A stretch of DNA of 64,000 nucleotides from DATHZQ01 sp965216945 (GCA_965216945.1 CBDCGU010000003.1:3534001-3598000); one strand, 5' to 3'; shown: positions 1 through 8,656, counted from the first letter of the stretch. Made by a program: numbers and translations. The notes: generated from the sequence alone by a model not told the origin.

Positions 1-276
1 GACGAGCCACATCGTGACCTCGACGCCGACTGGCGCGGCTCGCTCCGAAAGATGTTCTTCGACTCCTTGACACACTCGCCCAAGGCTATGCGGTTCTTGG
101 TCGACATCGTGGGCGCCGATCGCGTACCCCTCGGCACCGATTATCCGTTCGACGTCCGCCATGCTCAACCCGTTCGTGTGCTCGACGAAGTCGAGGGCCT
201 CACCGATGCGCAGCGACAAGCAATCACCGTGGGCGCCGCTCGCGAATGGATGTACGGCGCCCCGGCGGGGTCCTAG
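1..276 (+). CDS. ACMSD-like amidohydrolase, C-terminal part (partial)
   Basis: The frame is open at the left edge of the window, so only the last 91 residues are visible. They show the C-terminal signature of the amidohydrolase-2 family (2-amino-3-carboxymuconate 6-semialdehyde decarboxylase-like): a K-M-F-F-D-S-L-T-H-S segment followed by V-G-A-D-R-V-P-L-G-T-D-Y-P-F-D. The aspartate of G-T-D-Y-P is the usual metal ligand of these zinc-dependent decarboxylases and hydrolases, and it is intact here, unlike in the two related proteins inside the island. The substrate cannot be told from the tail alone. The gene converges with the hydrolase gene to its right. Confidence 0.8.
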   Translation, partial: DEPHRDLDADWRGSLRKMFFDSLTHSPKAMRFLVDIVGADRVPLGTDYPFDVRHAQPVRVLDEVEGLTDAQRQAITVGAAREWMYGAPAGS

Positions 277-315
277 CCGAGTACACCTAGCCGGGGAGAT
301 GATCGATTGGATCCG

Positions 316-2079
316 CTACGCCGGTGGGATCACGGGCATCAAGAGCTGGCTGGGATGATCGGGTCCTGTGTGCACGGTCACCTTTCCTCCGAACATCGAG
401 GGTGGCCGGTCCCGTGATTCGTTGTGCCTGAAGGGGCCGACTCCGGTGAAGGTAACTCCTGAGGTCGCCGTCTTGCCCGGCCGGGCCGGTGGCTGCGGCA
501 CCGCCATTTGGTTCATGTAGTCGCGTCCCCGCACGCTCAGACCGAGCCGGTACCCGGCCGGGATCACGATGGAAGTGGGCCAGATCTCGATGTCGAGCTC
601 GTAAACCTCCCCTGGAGTGAGGGATTCGGGCGAATCGTGGGTGTGGTACGGGCGATAGGGCAGCGTGAGGTCCGGATCGAGGGCGCGATGTGACGCCCGA
701 AGCCATCCGTGGGCGATGGGAGTCTGGGGCTCGTTGGCGCCTCGAAACGTGATCTCGCTCAGATCGGGGGTAAACACCCGCAGCACGAGAAAGACGTCGG
801 CGTCTTCGGTGTCCGACGAGACGAACAACTTGCAAGCCACCGGTCCGGTAATCTCGGTCTCCGCCGCAAGGGGCTCGCTCAGGAAGGTCAGCCCGTTCCC
901 GAACGCCTCGTACGTGCGCTCGTGCGACGTCTCGGGAACCGACTCGTCGAGCCCGGCGTCGAAGGCGTCGAGGTACCGCTTGGTCCACTGGGTGCGGGCG
1001 ATCGGCCACTCGTCCTCGGCGCGGAGCTCGAACCGGTTGCCGGGATACCGGATGTTGAGGCTGATCTTGGGCTGGTCGGTCCAGCCGGTGTCCTCACCGA
1101 GGAGGAAGTGCCCGAAGAACCTCTTTTGCAGATCGACGCCGTAGTCGGTGTAGAAGTGCGTCCAGTGCTCCAAACCGTGCATCTCGAGCCATTTTTGCTC
1201 CGACGCCGACCTCACGAACCCTTCGATGTTGCCTCGCAGATGCAGGCCGGCGCCTCCCCAGTTTCCAGCAGAGAGGAACGGGACGATGATCTTCGAGTAG
1301 TCGGGGATGCGGGCTCGCCAGTAGTCGTCCATGAAGGCATGGGTGAGCAAATCCTCACCGAAGTCGGTGGCCATCGCACCCAGAACCTCGTCGATCTCGG
1401 TCGATGGGCCTGCGATCCAGTCACCGGTCATCCGGCTGTGCTGACCGCGACTCCCCAGCCCGTGCTGCTGGGCGAGGACCCGTCCCTGGTACCAGAGGTC
1501 TGGGAACGTGCACAGAATGCCGCCGTGGTGTGCGAGGTCGCGATAGAGGTCCGCAGCCCCCTCCCAAATGCACAACGCAGCGAGGTGTGGTGGCTGCAGC
1601 TCCGCCACCTGCCACTGGTTCATTGCGTAGTAGGAGATGCCGTTGATACCGACATTGCCGTTGCTCCACTCGCGGGCACCTGCCCACTCGATGCACTCGT
1701 ACAGATCCCTGGTCTCTCGAGGCGACCAGGGATCGATGAATCCCGGCGATCGGCCCGTACCGCGGGAGTCGACCCGGACGATGACGAAGCCATCCGGTAC
1801 CCACTTCTCAGGATCCACGACCTCCCAGCTCTGGTAGGTGTTGGTGGATCCCTGCGCGGTCTCCGGGTGATCGCTCGTCATTCGGTCCCATTGATATGGA
1901 GACCCGTCGGCGAAATGGAGCCACTTCGAATAGGGCCCGTACGAGAGGACGACCCCGTGTGTATCGTTGTCGTCAGGTCGGAAGACATCTGCGCGCAACA
2001 CGAGTCCGTCATCCATCTCGATCGGCACGTCCCATTCGATGCGCATGCCGTGACGAACCTCAGAGCGTGGGTAAGTCAT
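316..2079 (-). CDS. CocE/NonD-family alpha/beta hydrolase
   Basis: A 587-residue protein of the X-Pro dipeptidyl-peptidase/CocE family, serine hydrolases that cleave esters or N-acyl bonds. The N-terminal half is the alpha/beta-hydrolase domain with D-S-R-G-T-G-R-S near residue 104 and the nucleophile in G-I-N-G-I-S-Y-Y (Ser149). The C-terminal part is the beta-rich PepX_C jelly roll. The start was chosen at the ATG preceded by GGGGAGGAG at 8 nt; an ATG 36 bp upstream has no such site. One oddity: the G-W-Y-D segment that carries the catalytic aspartate in CocE reads G-N-W-G-G here, and the usual G-P-W-x-H reads L-E-H-W-T-H. The acid residue of the triad is therefore not obvious. It stands alone, with no operon partner. 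Confidence 0.85.
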   Translation of the reverse strand: MTYPRSEVRHGMRIEWDVPIEMDDGLVLRADVFRPDDNDTHGVVLSYGPYSKWLHFADGSPYQWDRMTSDHPETAQGSTNTYQSWEVVDPEKWVPDGFVIVRVDSRGTGRSPGFIDPWSPRETRDLYECIEWAGAREWSNGNVGINGISYYAMNQWQVAELQPPHLAALCIWEGAADLYRDLAHHGGILCTFPDLWYQGRVLAQQHGLGSRGQHSRMTGDWIAGPSTEIDEVLGAMATDFGEDLLTHAFMDDYWRARIPDYSKIIVPFLSAGNWGGAGLHLRGNIEGFVRSASEQKWLEMHGLEHWTHFYTDYGVDLQKRFFGHFLLGEDTGWTDQPKISLNIRYPGNRFELRAEDEWPIARTQWTKRYLDAFDAGLDESVPETSHERTYEAFGNGLTFLSEPLAAETEITGPVACKLFVSSDTEDADVFLVLRVFTPDLSEITFRGANEPQTPIAHGWLRASHRALDPDLTLPYRPYHTHDSPESLTPGEVYELDIEIWPTSIVIPAGYRLGLSVRGRDYMNQMAVPQPPARPGKTATSGVTFTGVGPFRHNESRDRPPSMFGGKVTVHTGPDHPSQLLMPVIPPA

Positions 2080-2268
2080 ACACCGGTCTCCTCCCCGATC
2101 CGCCGATTGTGGCATACCGGATGCATGTTGTGAGAAGTGACGCGGCTCGCAAAGGAGCCTCGCAGCTCAGCGGAGAGACGAGCGACGAAGGGCCCTGCGG
2201 AACCTGTCGGGTGGAATGCCGTTGAATGAAACGCCGATGCCGCGCGAGTCCGACAGAGTTCTCGCGGC

Positions 2269-2715
2269 TCAGATCTCGGTCGGCACCGCCACGATGGGCT
2301 TATGCGCCCCGAGTAGAACTTCTTGCGCGACACTGCCCAGGAGCAGTTTGCCTACTCGAGATCGATTCCGCACGCCGATCACTGCGTAGTCGTAGTTCCC
2401 CCTCTCGAACTCCTCGAGGATCTCCACTTCCGGTTGGCCTTCCACCACCTTGACGTCCACATGCACATCCTGATCCTCAGCGGCGCCCATCGCCTGTTCG
2501 CTGAGGTTCTGCGCGACGTGGCTTACGACCACGTCGACGAATGCTTGATCCTCGGGGAGCTCGGCGACGGCCTCGGCCATGGCCTCCTCTGTCACGACGT
2601 GTATCGATACGACGGTTGCTCCGATGGTTCTCGCCATCCGTACTGCCTCGGCGGCTACCCGCCCGGAAGCCTCGGTCAGGTCGCTCGCAAGCAGAATTCG
2701 GTTGCGGGACTTCAT
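2269..2715 (-). CDS. Universal stress protein (UspA family)
   Basis: A 148-residue single-domain Usp protein. It begins with the K-S-R-N-R-I-L-L-A-S-D strand typical of the fold and ends with G-V-R-N-R-S-R-V-G-K-L-L-L-G-S-V-A-Q-E-V-L, which matches the G-2x-G-9x-G(S/T) ATP-binding signature with a replaced second position. The ATG was preferred because the resulting length equals the family norm and GGGCAGG lies 5 nt upstream. A GTG 114 bp upstream would add a 38-residue low-complexity tail without a good ribosome site. It probably acts in the cytoplasm in stress or dormancy. The target is unknown. Confidence 0.8.
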   Translation of the reverse strand: MKSRNRILLASDLTEASGRVAAEAVRMARTIGATVVSIHVVTEEAMAEAVAELPEDQAFVDVVVSHVAQNLSEQAMGAAEDQDVHVDVKVVEGQPEVEILEEFERGNYDYAVIGVRNRSRVGKLLLGSVAQEVLLGAHKPIVAVPTEI

Positions 2716-2899
2716 CAATACCTGCCCTTCACGGTCTGTCAGCGAAGATACTGGTGTCGTCACCTGGGTTTGTGGTTTTGACGGGGCCGTCTGAACCTCA
2801 CCGGGTTTCGCAGAGGTCACTGCCTCCACCGAACTCGGGGAGGTTCATGGTTCATCCGACGAGTTGCGGTTCGTAGAGCGCCTGCGACGAACCACACCG

Positions 2900-3262
2900 C
2901 TAGGGCTGCAGGGTCTCACCCAGTTCCCGACCAAGCGGCCGCCGAAGTGCCACTCTGATCTCGAGACGATCTAGTTGTTGTGCGATGTACCGGCCGGTGC
3001 CGGGTAGTGGGTTCGCCGTGAGCCATTCGGCGATGTCAGCGGCGACACCTGGCTCCGAGCGGTGGTACACCAGGTCGAGCATATGCCACTCGTCGCCAGG
3101 GTCTATGGCGGCGACTACTTCGTCCCATCGTCCCTTGATGCGTTTCCATGTGCCTGCACCGGTATCGCGATGGCTCAACAACAGCGCAAGCGTGCTGGCG
3201 GAGTCTTGGCGGCGTACGGATCCATCGAGCACCATCTCGAGGGTCCGAGCTGCGGGCTTGTG
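2900..3262 (-). pseudogene. Remnant of an M1 aminopeptidase C-terminal domain
   Basis: About 120 codons look like the end of the ERAP1-like C-terminal domain of aminopeptidase N: A-R-T-L-E-M-V-L-D-G-S-V-R-R-Q-D, then W-K-R-I-K-G-R-W-D-E-V-V-A-A-I-D, then Y-I-A-Q-Q-L-D-R-L-E-I-R-V-A-L. The real stop is kept, but everything upstream (the peptidase domain with HExxH) is missing. The frame runs instead into an unrelated DUF262 remnant. This is therefore the surviving 3' end of a gene destroyed by a deletion or rearrangement. No ribosome-binding site precedes the internal ATG, so expression is unlikely. Confidence 0.6.
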
Positions 3263-3284
3263 TCTCGGGTATTGCGGTGAGCGC

Positions 3285-3526
3285 CCGCCGTCTCACCAGT
3301 TCGACGTCGGTCATACGTGGGTCTGGGCTTTGCGTCCCTAGCGCGGTCCGGATGGGGTTACGCGTTGCGGTAACCGACGAGGCTAAACCTCTGAATGGCC
3401 CGAGGTACATCGCATATCGGAGTTCCTGAGGATTCAGCGGGACACCACCTGAGTTGAGTCGGTCGAATACCGTGTGGACGAAGTCATTCGAGCTCCATCC
3501 GCGGATCACCATCGCGGCGTAGGGGC
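3285..3526 (-). pseudogene. Remnant of a DUF262 (GmrSD-type nuclease-related) protein
   Basis: A frame that differs from the neighbouring aminopeptidase remnant encodes S-S-N-D-F-V-H-T-V-F-D-R-L-N-S-G-G-V-P-L followed by N-P-Q-E-L-R-Y-A-M-Y-L-G-P-F and later D-P-R-M-T-D-V-E-L-V. This is the core of DUF262, the ParB-like nuclease domain of GmrSD-type restriction proteins, where the motif is F-E-R-I-N-S-G-G-x-x-L. Both ends are lost: the upstream side ends in a long perfect inverted repeat and the downstream side fuses to the M1 remnant. It is a dead fragment of a defence-type gene, not a working protein. Confidence 0.6.
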
Positions 3527-3560
3527 GACTTGTCGATGATCGCCTGATCATCGACAAGTC
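3527..3560. repeat. Perfect inverted repeat, 15-bp arms, 4-nt loop
   Basis: GACTTGTCGATGATC and its exact reverse complement GATCATCGACAAGTC are separated by GCCT. The arms are only moderately GC-rich and no T-run follows, so this is not a standard terminator. It sits exactly where the DUF262 remnant loses similarity, which suggests a fold-back rearrangement. Confidence 0.8.
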
Positions 3561-3591
3561 TTGGTACCGAACGTTGGCGATGCCGGATGTG

Positions 3592-3619
3592 ACGGAGCCC
3601 CGCCGGTGCGGGGCTCCGT
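3592..3619 (-). terminator. Hairpin downstream of the subtilisin gene
   Basis: ACGGAGCCCCG and CGGGGCTCCGT form a perfect 11-bp GC-rich stem with the 6-nt loop CCGGTG. It begins 21 nt after the stop codon of the subtilisin gene. A clear T-tract is lacking, as is common in high-GC actinobacteria. Confidence 0.65.
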
Positions 3620-3640
3620 GCAGTCACGACGTCGGTGTGC

Positions 3641-4987
3641 TCAGCCCTGTGCGGCTGCCAGCGCATCGACCATTCCGTGCCCGAAGAACGACGTCTTGCC
3701 CTTCCCGCCGTAGCAGGTCTCACGCTCGTCGCCGGGGCCCAGAGGCTCCCAGTCCGGTGGGCAGGTCAGCTCCTGGGCAGTCGACTGGAGTGCCGCCTCG
3801 ACGGCGCCGGGGGCCCACTTCGGATGCTTCTCGATGATCAGTGCGGCAACTCCGGCCGCATGCGGTGACGACATCGACGTGCCGTTCAGGTAGACGTATC
3901 CATCTCCGGCGTCGACCGTCGTGATGCCGGGGAAGATCGCGTTGAGTGGATCGAAGCCGGCGAACAACCCACCGTCGACCGGAACCGCACCGAGGACCGC
4001 ATCCTGCACCGTCCCGGTGGCCCGGAAGTAGTCGCCTCCGGGCGCAGTCACGTCGACGACGGACATCCCGACCGACGAGTAGTCCGCGATCCACAGGTCG
4101 TAGCCTTCGATGCCGATGGGTCCCGTGGCCGATACTGTGACGACACCCGTCAGCTCGGCGGGCGCCACCCGGCATTCGTTGCCCACGTCACGCTCTTCGG
4201 CCGTGCCGGGAGGCCAGTCCGGGCTGATGCCGTCGGTCCCCGGGTGCTGAAGATCGGAGGCCTGGTTCCCGGCCGAGGCGACGATCACGACGCCCTGCTG
4301 GCGCGCATAGGTGGCGGCGTCCTCGATCTCCTTGAGCATCGCCTTCTGCTCGGCGTCGGACTTGCAGTAGTAGAGGTACGGATCGGCGAACAGGCTCAGG
4401 TTGACCACGTCGAGCTCGGCATCCCCGGCGTAGCGCAGCGCCGCAGCCACCGAGTCGAGGAAGCAGTACCCCGCAACCGTGCAGGCCTTGAGCGCAACGA
4501 TGGTCGCATCCGGAGCAATGCCGGCGATGCCGATGCCGTTGATCGGCGCCGCGATCGTCGATGCGACGTGCGTGCCGTGACCGTACAGGTCCTCCACTGC
4601 GGCATTGTTCGTGCAGTCGCCGTTGGCGATCTCGCTTGGATCCGCCGTGGGCGTGTCGTCGAAGATGAACGAGCACGACAAGTCCAGATCGAGGTTCGGT
4701 GCGATGTCGGGATGGTCCGTGTCGATCCCTCCGTCGATCACTCCCACCGTCACGCCGGCACCCGTGGCATGCGAGTAGCTCTCGGTTCCTGCGTTGATCA
4801 GAGCCATGTCCCACTGACACGGTCCCAAGGGCTCTGCGTTTGGTGTGCCGAATGTCGTGCCGTACAACGCCTCGCATATGTCGACGAGGTCGTCCGGTGG
4901 CGTCTCTGCCGAGCCCGGCGCCACGGCCGTGGCCGACACGAGACCGACGACTGCGGCCAGCAAGGCCAGCCTGCGGAATGTCTTCAC
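3641..4987 (-). CDS. Secreted subtilisin-like serine protease (S8)
   Basis: A 448-residue extracellular peptidase. The GTG start follows GGAGGGA at 4 nt and gives a clean signal peptide (K-T-F-R-R, then a leucine/alanine-rich core, with A-P-G-S-A-E as likely cleavage site). The catalytic triad is visible: Asp85 in V-G-V-I-D-G-G-I-D, His137 in Y-G-H-G-T-H-V-A-S-T and Ser371 in N-G-T-S-M-S-S-P-H-A. The oxyanion asparagine is Asn241 in A-S-A-G-N. Several cysteines (for example in L-S-C-S-F and N-G-D-C-T-N) suggest disulfides, consistent with export. There is no classical I9 propeptide and no C-terminal sorting signal, so the product is probably released. It is transcribed alone and followed by a strong hairpin. 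Confidence 0.93.
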   Translation of the reverse strand: MKTFRRLALLAAVVGLVSATAVAPGSAETPPDDLVDICEALYGTTFGTPNAEPLGPCQWDMALINAGTESYSHATGAGVTVGVIDGGIDTDHPDIAPNLDLDLSCSFIFDDTPTADPSEIANGDCTNNAAVEDLYGHGTHVASTIAAPINGIGIAGIAPDATIVALKACTVAGYCFLDSVAAALRYAGDAELDVVNLSLFADPYLYYCKSDAEQKAMLKEIEDAATYARQQGVVIVASAGNQASDLQHPGTDGISPDWPPGTAEERDVGNECRVAPAELTGVVTVSATGPIGIEGYDLWIADYSSVGMSVVDVTAPGGDYFRATGTVQDAVLGAVPVDGGLFAGFDPLNAIFPGITTVDAGDGYVYLNGTSMSSPHAAGVAALIIEKHPKWAPGAVEAALQSTAQELTCPPDWEPLGPGDERETCYGGKGKTSFFGHGMVDALAAAQG

Positions 4988-5084
4988 TCCGTCCCTCCAT
5001 CTCTGGTCTGGGCCGGAGACTATCAAATAGGCGACATTCTTCGCTCGGCCGTGTGGCGCAGCAGCCGACCTGGGGGCGTCCCGT

Positions 5085-6452
5085 TCAGTCGGCTCCGGCG
5101 TTGATGACCACCTGGAGCTCGTCGATCGTGGCCGCTCGGCTCACCACACCACAGGTGCTCGTTGCGGGGCACGACACACCCACCACAAGCCCGAACTGCA
5201 CCTCGGGACCCGATACGAGATCGATTGCGGCGTCGCCGATCGGCGAGAAGTCGGCGGCGACCAGCGTCACCTCACCCGACACCGGCTGCCCGGCTGCGAT
5301 GGTGAATGGCGCCGCGACGTATACCTGGCCGGAGATGAACAATGCGGGCCGGACGGCAACGTTTCCTCGATCGCCTTCCCGTCCTGTGGCGGCGACGACG
5401 AAGGCGAGGGTGTTGATCGGCCCCTCGGTGCACGGATCGTGGACGTGACCCTCCATCACGAGGCCGACCAGATGTGCGCCCACCCCTTCTGCGTCGATCG
5501 TCGTGGTCCGTCCCGTGAAGACGTGCGACGACTCGGGATACGTGGCGAGGACGATCTCGTCGAGCAATGGTCCACCACCAAGGGTGAACGCCCGCTCGGC
5601 AGGCGGCACCGCCGTACACGACGGCGCTTGCGTGACCTCTGCCTCCGCCTCGGGAGGGGCGGCGAACGCCACGGTGACGCTGACGCTGTCGTCCACGGGG
5701 GTCAGAGAGCCCTTGGTGGCGTGGGCGGAGACGGCGACGGTGGCGAGGCCCAGTGCGGGGCCGGTGCGGGTCACGGTGAACCGGCAGCCGCCTACGTCGA
5801 CGTCGAACCATTCGCATCGGTCGGGATCGATCGTGACCGCGTCGCCGCTGCTGGCGGAGATGACCAGAGCCGACTCGCGAGCCTCACCTCCCGACATCCC
5901 CGCCGTGGCGTCGACGATCACCGTCTCCCCATCCACGCTTGTCACCACCGGCTCCTCGATCTCGACCCGGAAGTTGGTTTGGACATGCTGTTGCGCCGAC
6001 GCCGCTGCGGCCGTGAGTGCCGCCACCACGATCGCGACCATCCTCACCGTCCGTCGCCGGTGAACAGGTCTCTCCCGTGGTCGCCCGATCGGAATCACCC
6101 CCAAGCCGACGCCGGCGGCACCGAACATGGCGTCGACCGGATCGAACGTTCCCCACCCCGCAAGCGGGCCATATACCTGCGACATCTCGATCGCCGTCAC
6201 GGCGATCGTGGCGATCGTGGCGATCCAGAGGCGTCGAGCCCCGGGTGCGGCCCACGACGCACCGAGGACGAGCGCGGCCGCATACAGCCCGCTGGGAAGT
6301 GAACCGGTGAACCAGTGCGGGGCTGCGCCGATCGACGAGACGCCGACGAGCGGCACCGGGTCGCGGAAGACGAGATAGAAGGCACCGCCGAAACCCAGGA
6401 GGGCGAGTGCGGCTGCGCCCCGACGGACGTGCTCAGGTCGTGTCCCCGCCAC
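5085..6452 (-). CDS. VanZ-like membrane protein with large extracytoplasmic domain
   Basis: A 455-residue protein of two parts. Residues 10-125 hold about four hydrophobic helices with a VanZ-like pattern (P-S-G-L-Y-A-A-A-L-V-L, I-A-V-T-A-I-E-M-S-Q, F-D-P-V-D-A-M-F-G-A-A-G-V-G-L-G). Near residue 137 follow a basic stretch and a further membrane helix, and then about 300 residues of beta-rich, threonine- and valine-rich sequence with three cysteine-pair segments (C-E-W-F-D-V-D-V-G-G-C, C-T-A-V to C-T-E-G, C-P-A-T-S-T-C). The second part is probably outside the membrane. I do not recognise a function for it. The GTG start lacks a clear ribosome site. VanZ proteins have been linked to glycopeptide resistance, but that role is not implied here. 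Confidence 0.7.
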   Translation of the reverse strand: MAGTRPEHVRRGAAALALLGFGGAFYLVFRDPVPLVGVSSIGAAPHWFTGSLPSGLYAAALVLGASWAAPGARRLWIATIATIAVTAIEMSQVYGPLAGWGTFDPVDAMFGAAGVGLGVIPIGRPRERPVHRRRTVRMVAIVVAALTAAAASAQQHVQTNFRVEIEEPVVTSVDGETVIVDATAGMSGGEARESALVISASSGDAVTIDPDRCEWFDVDVGGCRFTVTRTGPALGLATVAVSAHATKGSLTPVDDSVSVTVAFAAPPEAEAEVTQAPSCTAVPPAERAFTLGGGPLLDEIVLATYPESSHVFTGRTTTIDAEGVGAHLVGLVMEGHVHDPCTEGPINTLAFVVAATGREGDRGNVAVRPALFISGQVYVAAPFTIAAGQPVSGEVTLVAADFSPIGDAAIDLVSGPEVQFGLVVGVSCPATSTCGVVSRAATIDELQVVINAGAD

Positions 6453-6647
6453 AAACGAAGCGTAGCCACGCCGTCCGCCGAATCACCGGGGACCTCTACG
6501 AGAATCCGCCGACCCCCGAGCGCTCGCGACGTCCTCGGGCCACGTCTCCGCGCTCAGGGCCGGTGGCCACCTCTACCGATCGCCCCCGCTCGACCGCCTT
6601 CCTCCCAGTCTCGCGGCGAGGAGGGCGGCGCTGCGGAGCCCGGGCGT

Positions 6648-7940
6648 CTACCGGTTGACCCCCTCGTGGAGGCGGGCGACGGCTTCGAGCTCGGCGGCAA
6701 CGTCGAACCTGGTGCGCTCTTCGGCAATCGCCGCCGCCATGCGCCGAGCCGCTTCGGCGTACGTACGGTCGGCGAGGAGGCGGTCCACCGCCCGGCCGAT
6801 CTTCGCCGGTGAGGCAGTGGGGGAGAGCCGCACCCCTGCTCCGTGGTGGACGACCCGGGCTGCGATGTCGTTCTGGTCCCGTCCCATGGGGATGCACAGC
6901 AACGGGACACCGGCGGCGAGCGCTTTCAGCGTCGTGCCGTGCCCGCAGTGAGTGATCACCAGCGCGGCCCGTTCGAGGATGGGTGTGTGGGGTGCCGAGG
7001 CGATCACATGAACGTTGCGGCGTGCCGGCACCTCGGCCGGATCGAGCATCTGGCCCAGCGTGACCACCGCCTGCACGGGTCTCTGCGCCAAGGCCGCAAC
7101 CACCCGGCGCAGCAGGGGGCCCTGGTTCTGGTAGGTGGAACTGAACGCCACCAAGACGACCGGATCCTCGTTGTCCTCGGGCCACGGCGGCGCCCACGAT
7201 TCAGCCCACGACGGGTCGTCGAGGATGGGCCCGAAGTAGTGGGCCTTCGCCGGGACGGTTGGTGATGCAAAGTCGAAGGTGGGGCTGGTGAAGACGAGGA
7301 TGCGGTCGGTGACGAGGACCTGGTCCCAGAACGCAGCGAGCGGCGCGAGGCCGTGGACGGCTCGCGCCGCGTTCAGCGTGGGGAGGGCCCGATCGAAGAT
7401 CCGGTTGGCCAAGGCCAGCATGGCGGTGTTCCGGGTGCGGCCGAGCGCGGTCTTGGGTGGTGCGAAGCCCGGTCCGATGGCGGGCGCCCCCTTGGTGGGC
7501 AGCATCCAGATGCTGGGCATCATCGGGGCGGTCGGGAGCCGGGCTGCCTCGGCGGCGATGATGGCGCCGAAGATCATGAAGTCGGGCACCACCACGTCGG
7601 GTCGCACCGTTTCGATCGCCTCGGCGGCGTCGGCGGCGAACAGTGTCGCGGGCCCGGCTACGAATAGGTCGCGGACCCGGCGCAGCATGGCGAGCGGACT
7701 GCGGAGCTCCCAGTCCTTGATGATGTCCTGGTCCGGGTCGAGCGCTGTGCGATGCGGGGCCCGCTGCCACGCCGAGAACGTGCAGCCGGCGGCGAGGGCA
7801 TCGTCTTCGACCGTCGGGTCGGCCAGGACATGGACCCGGTGCCCGCGATCGAGAAGCCGCCGAGCCACGCCGAGCTGGGGCGGAATCGTGCCGCCGCCCT
7901 CCCACATGGGGAACAGGAACTGAAGTTTGTGGGCCGTCAT
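6648..7940 (-). CDS. GT1/MGT-family glycosyltransferase
   Basis: A 430-residue GT-B enzyme resembling macrolide/UDP-glucuronosyl-type glycosyltransferases. The N-terminal Rossmann domain starts with F-L-F-P-M-W-E-G-G-G-T-I-P-P and D-R-G-H-R-V-H-V-L-A-D. The C-terminal donor-binding domain carries the PSPG-like block H-C-G-H-G-T-T-L-K-A-L-A-A-G-V-P followed by D-Q-N-D-I-A-A-R-V. It transfers a sugar from a nucleotide donor to a small lipophilic acceptor, as known for the family. The start overlaps the stop of the upstream TetR gene by 4 bp (ATGA), so the two are translationally coupled. Acceptor identity cannot be deduced; detoxification or glycolipid modification are both possible. Confidence 0.88.
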   Translation of the reverse strand: MTAHKLQFLFPMWEGGGTIPPQLGVARRLLDRGHRVHVLADPTVEDDALAAGCTFSAWQRAPHRTALDPDQDIIKDWELRSPLAMLRRVRDLFVAGPATLFAADAAEAIETVRPDVVVPDFMIFGAIIAAEAARLPTAPMMPSIWMLPTKGAPAIGPGFAPPKTALGRTRNTAMLALANRIFDRALPTLNAARAVHGLAPLAAFWDQVLVTDRILVFTSPTFDFASPTVPAKAHYFGPILDDPSWAESWAPPWPEDNEDPVVLVAFSSTYQNQGPLLRRVVAALAQRPVQAVVTLGQMLDPAEVPARRNVHVIASAPHTPILERAALVITHCGHGTTLKALAAGVPLLCIPMGRDQNDIAARVVHHGAGVRLSPTASPAKIGRAVDRLLADRTYAEAARRMAAAIAEERTRFDVAAELEAVARLHEGVNR

Positions 7941-8581
7941 CGATCGCTCCCCTCATCGCTGGTAGTGGTGCAGATGACCCCGTCGACGAGGCGGCGGATG
8001 ATCCGCTCCGTGACGGTGGCGGTGAGATCGAAGTCGCGGCGCAGCAGCTTCCACTGCATGACATCGGTGGCGGCGTACAGGGCCATGATCAGTCCTTCCC
8101 TATCCGGGGAGCCGGGGGCGGGCAGCCAGGGAGCGAAGACGTGCTCGATCCACCCGCGGTGTGCGGAGCGGCCCCGCTTGAGCAAGTGATCCATGGCGTC
8201 GACACGGCCCTCGAGCTCCAGGGTGCGGACGTTGGCGTCGCCCATCCGCTCGTACTGATCGACCAGCCTGGATATGGCTCCGTCCACGTCGCCCGGTTCG
8301 ACCAGCGTCTCGGCTTCGCCTTCGGGCCCCTTCCACTCGGCGGCCGCCATCAGCAGCTCGTCCTTGGTGCCGAACTGCCGGTACACCGTCTGCCGCGACA
8401 CGCCGGCCCGTTCGGCGACATCCGCCAGCGTCACCTCGTCGTAGTGGCGGGTGAGCCAGAGCTCCGTCATGGCCTCAAGGATCCGCTCTCGGGTCTGGTC
8501 GACGGCGTCCCGGCGGGCCCGCATCTCGTAGCGTCTCGTCGATTCGGTGTGTGCGGAAGAAGACGTTGCGTTCCTTTTCAT
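7937..8581 (-). CDS. TetR-family regulator of the glycosyltransferase gene
   Basis: A 214-residue one-component repressor. The N-terminal helix-turn-helix is clear (R-E-R-I-L-E-A-M, V-T-L-A-D-V-A-E-R-A-G-V-S-R-Q-T-V-Y-R-Q-F-G-T-K-D-E). The C-terminal ligand-binding part is less conserved. Two starts are possible: the ATG chosen here, and an ATG 57 bp further in that begins just ahead of the helix-turn-helix. Neither has a good Shine-Dalgarno site. The gene is followed by the glycosyltransferase with a 4-bp overlap and is divergent from amrB. A short palindrome in the divergent region is the likely autoregulatory operator. Confidence 0.85.
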   Translation of the reverse strand: MKRNATSSSAHTESTRRYEMRARRDAVDQTRERILEAMTELWLTRHYDEVTLADVAERAGVSRQTVYRQFGTKDELLMAAAEWKGPEGEAETLVEPGDVDGAISRLVDQYERMGDANVRTLELEGRVDAMDHLLKRGRSAHRGWIEHVFAPWLPAPGSPDREGLIMALYAATDVMQWKLLRRDFDLTATVTERIIRRLVDGVICTTTSDEGSDR

Positions 8582-8605
8582 ATGACAAAGAGTTGCACGA
8601 ATATA

Positions 8606-8617
8606 TTGACGTGTCAA
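8606..8617. promoter_or_regulatory. Candidate TetR operator TTGACGTGTCAA
   Basis: TTGAC and GTCAA are exact inverted arms around a 2-nt centre, 25 bp upstream of the TetR start and 40 bp upstream of the divergent amrB start. The position and form fit autoregulation by the adjacent TetR protein. It is unrelated to the palindrome found repeatedly in the catabolic island. Confidence 0.5.
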
Positions 8618-8656
8618 GCCGTATCACGAAAAAGTGCGAGGCGGTAGCGTTGGGAC

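Noticed and set aside
709..2133. Long plus-strand frame of 474 codons opposite the CocE gene
   Set aside because: It is a GC-bias shadow: no domain, no ribosome site, and the minus-strand frame has clear family motifs. The same applies to long opposite frames at 4244-5104, 20783-21799, 31957-33351, 43706-45295, 50521-51741 and 51470-52864.
3527..3560. Intrinsic terminator
   Set aside because: The stem is AT/GC mixed with no T-run and lies inside a remnant coding region, while a far better hairpin (3592-3619) already serves the subtilisin gene.
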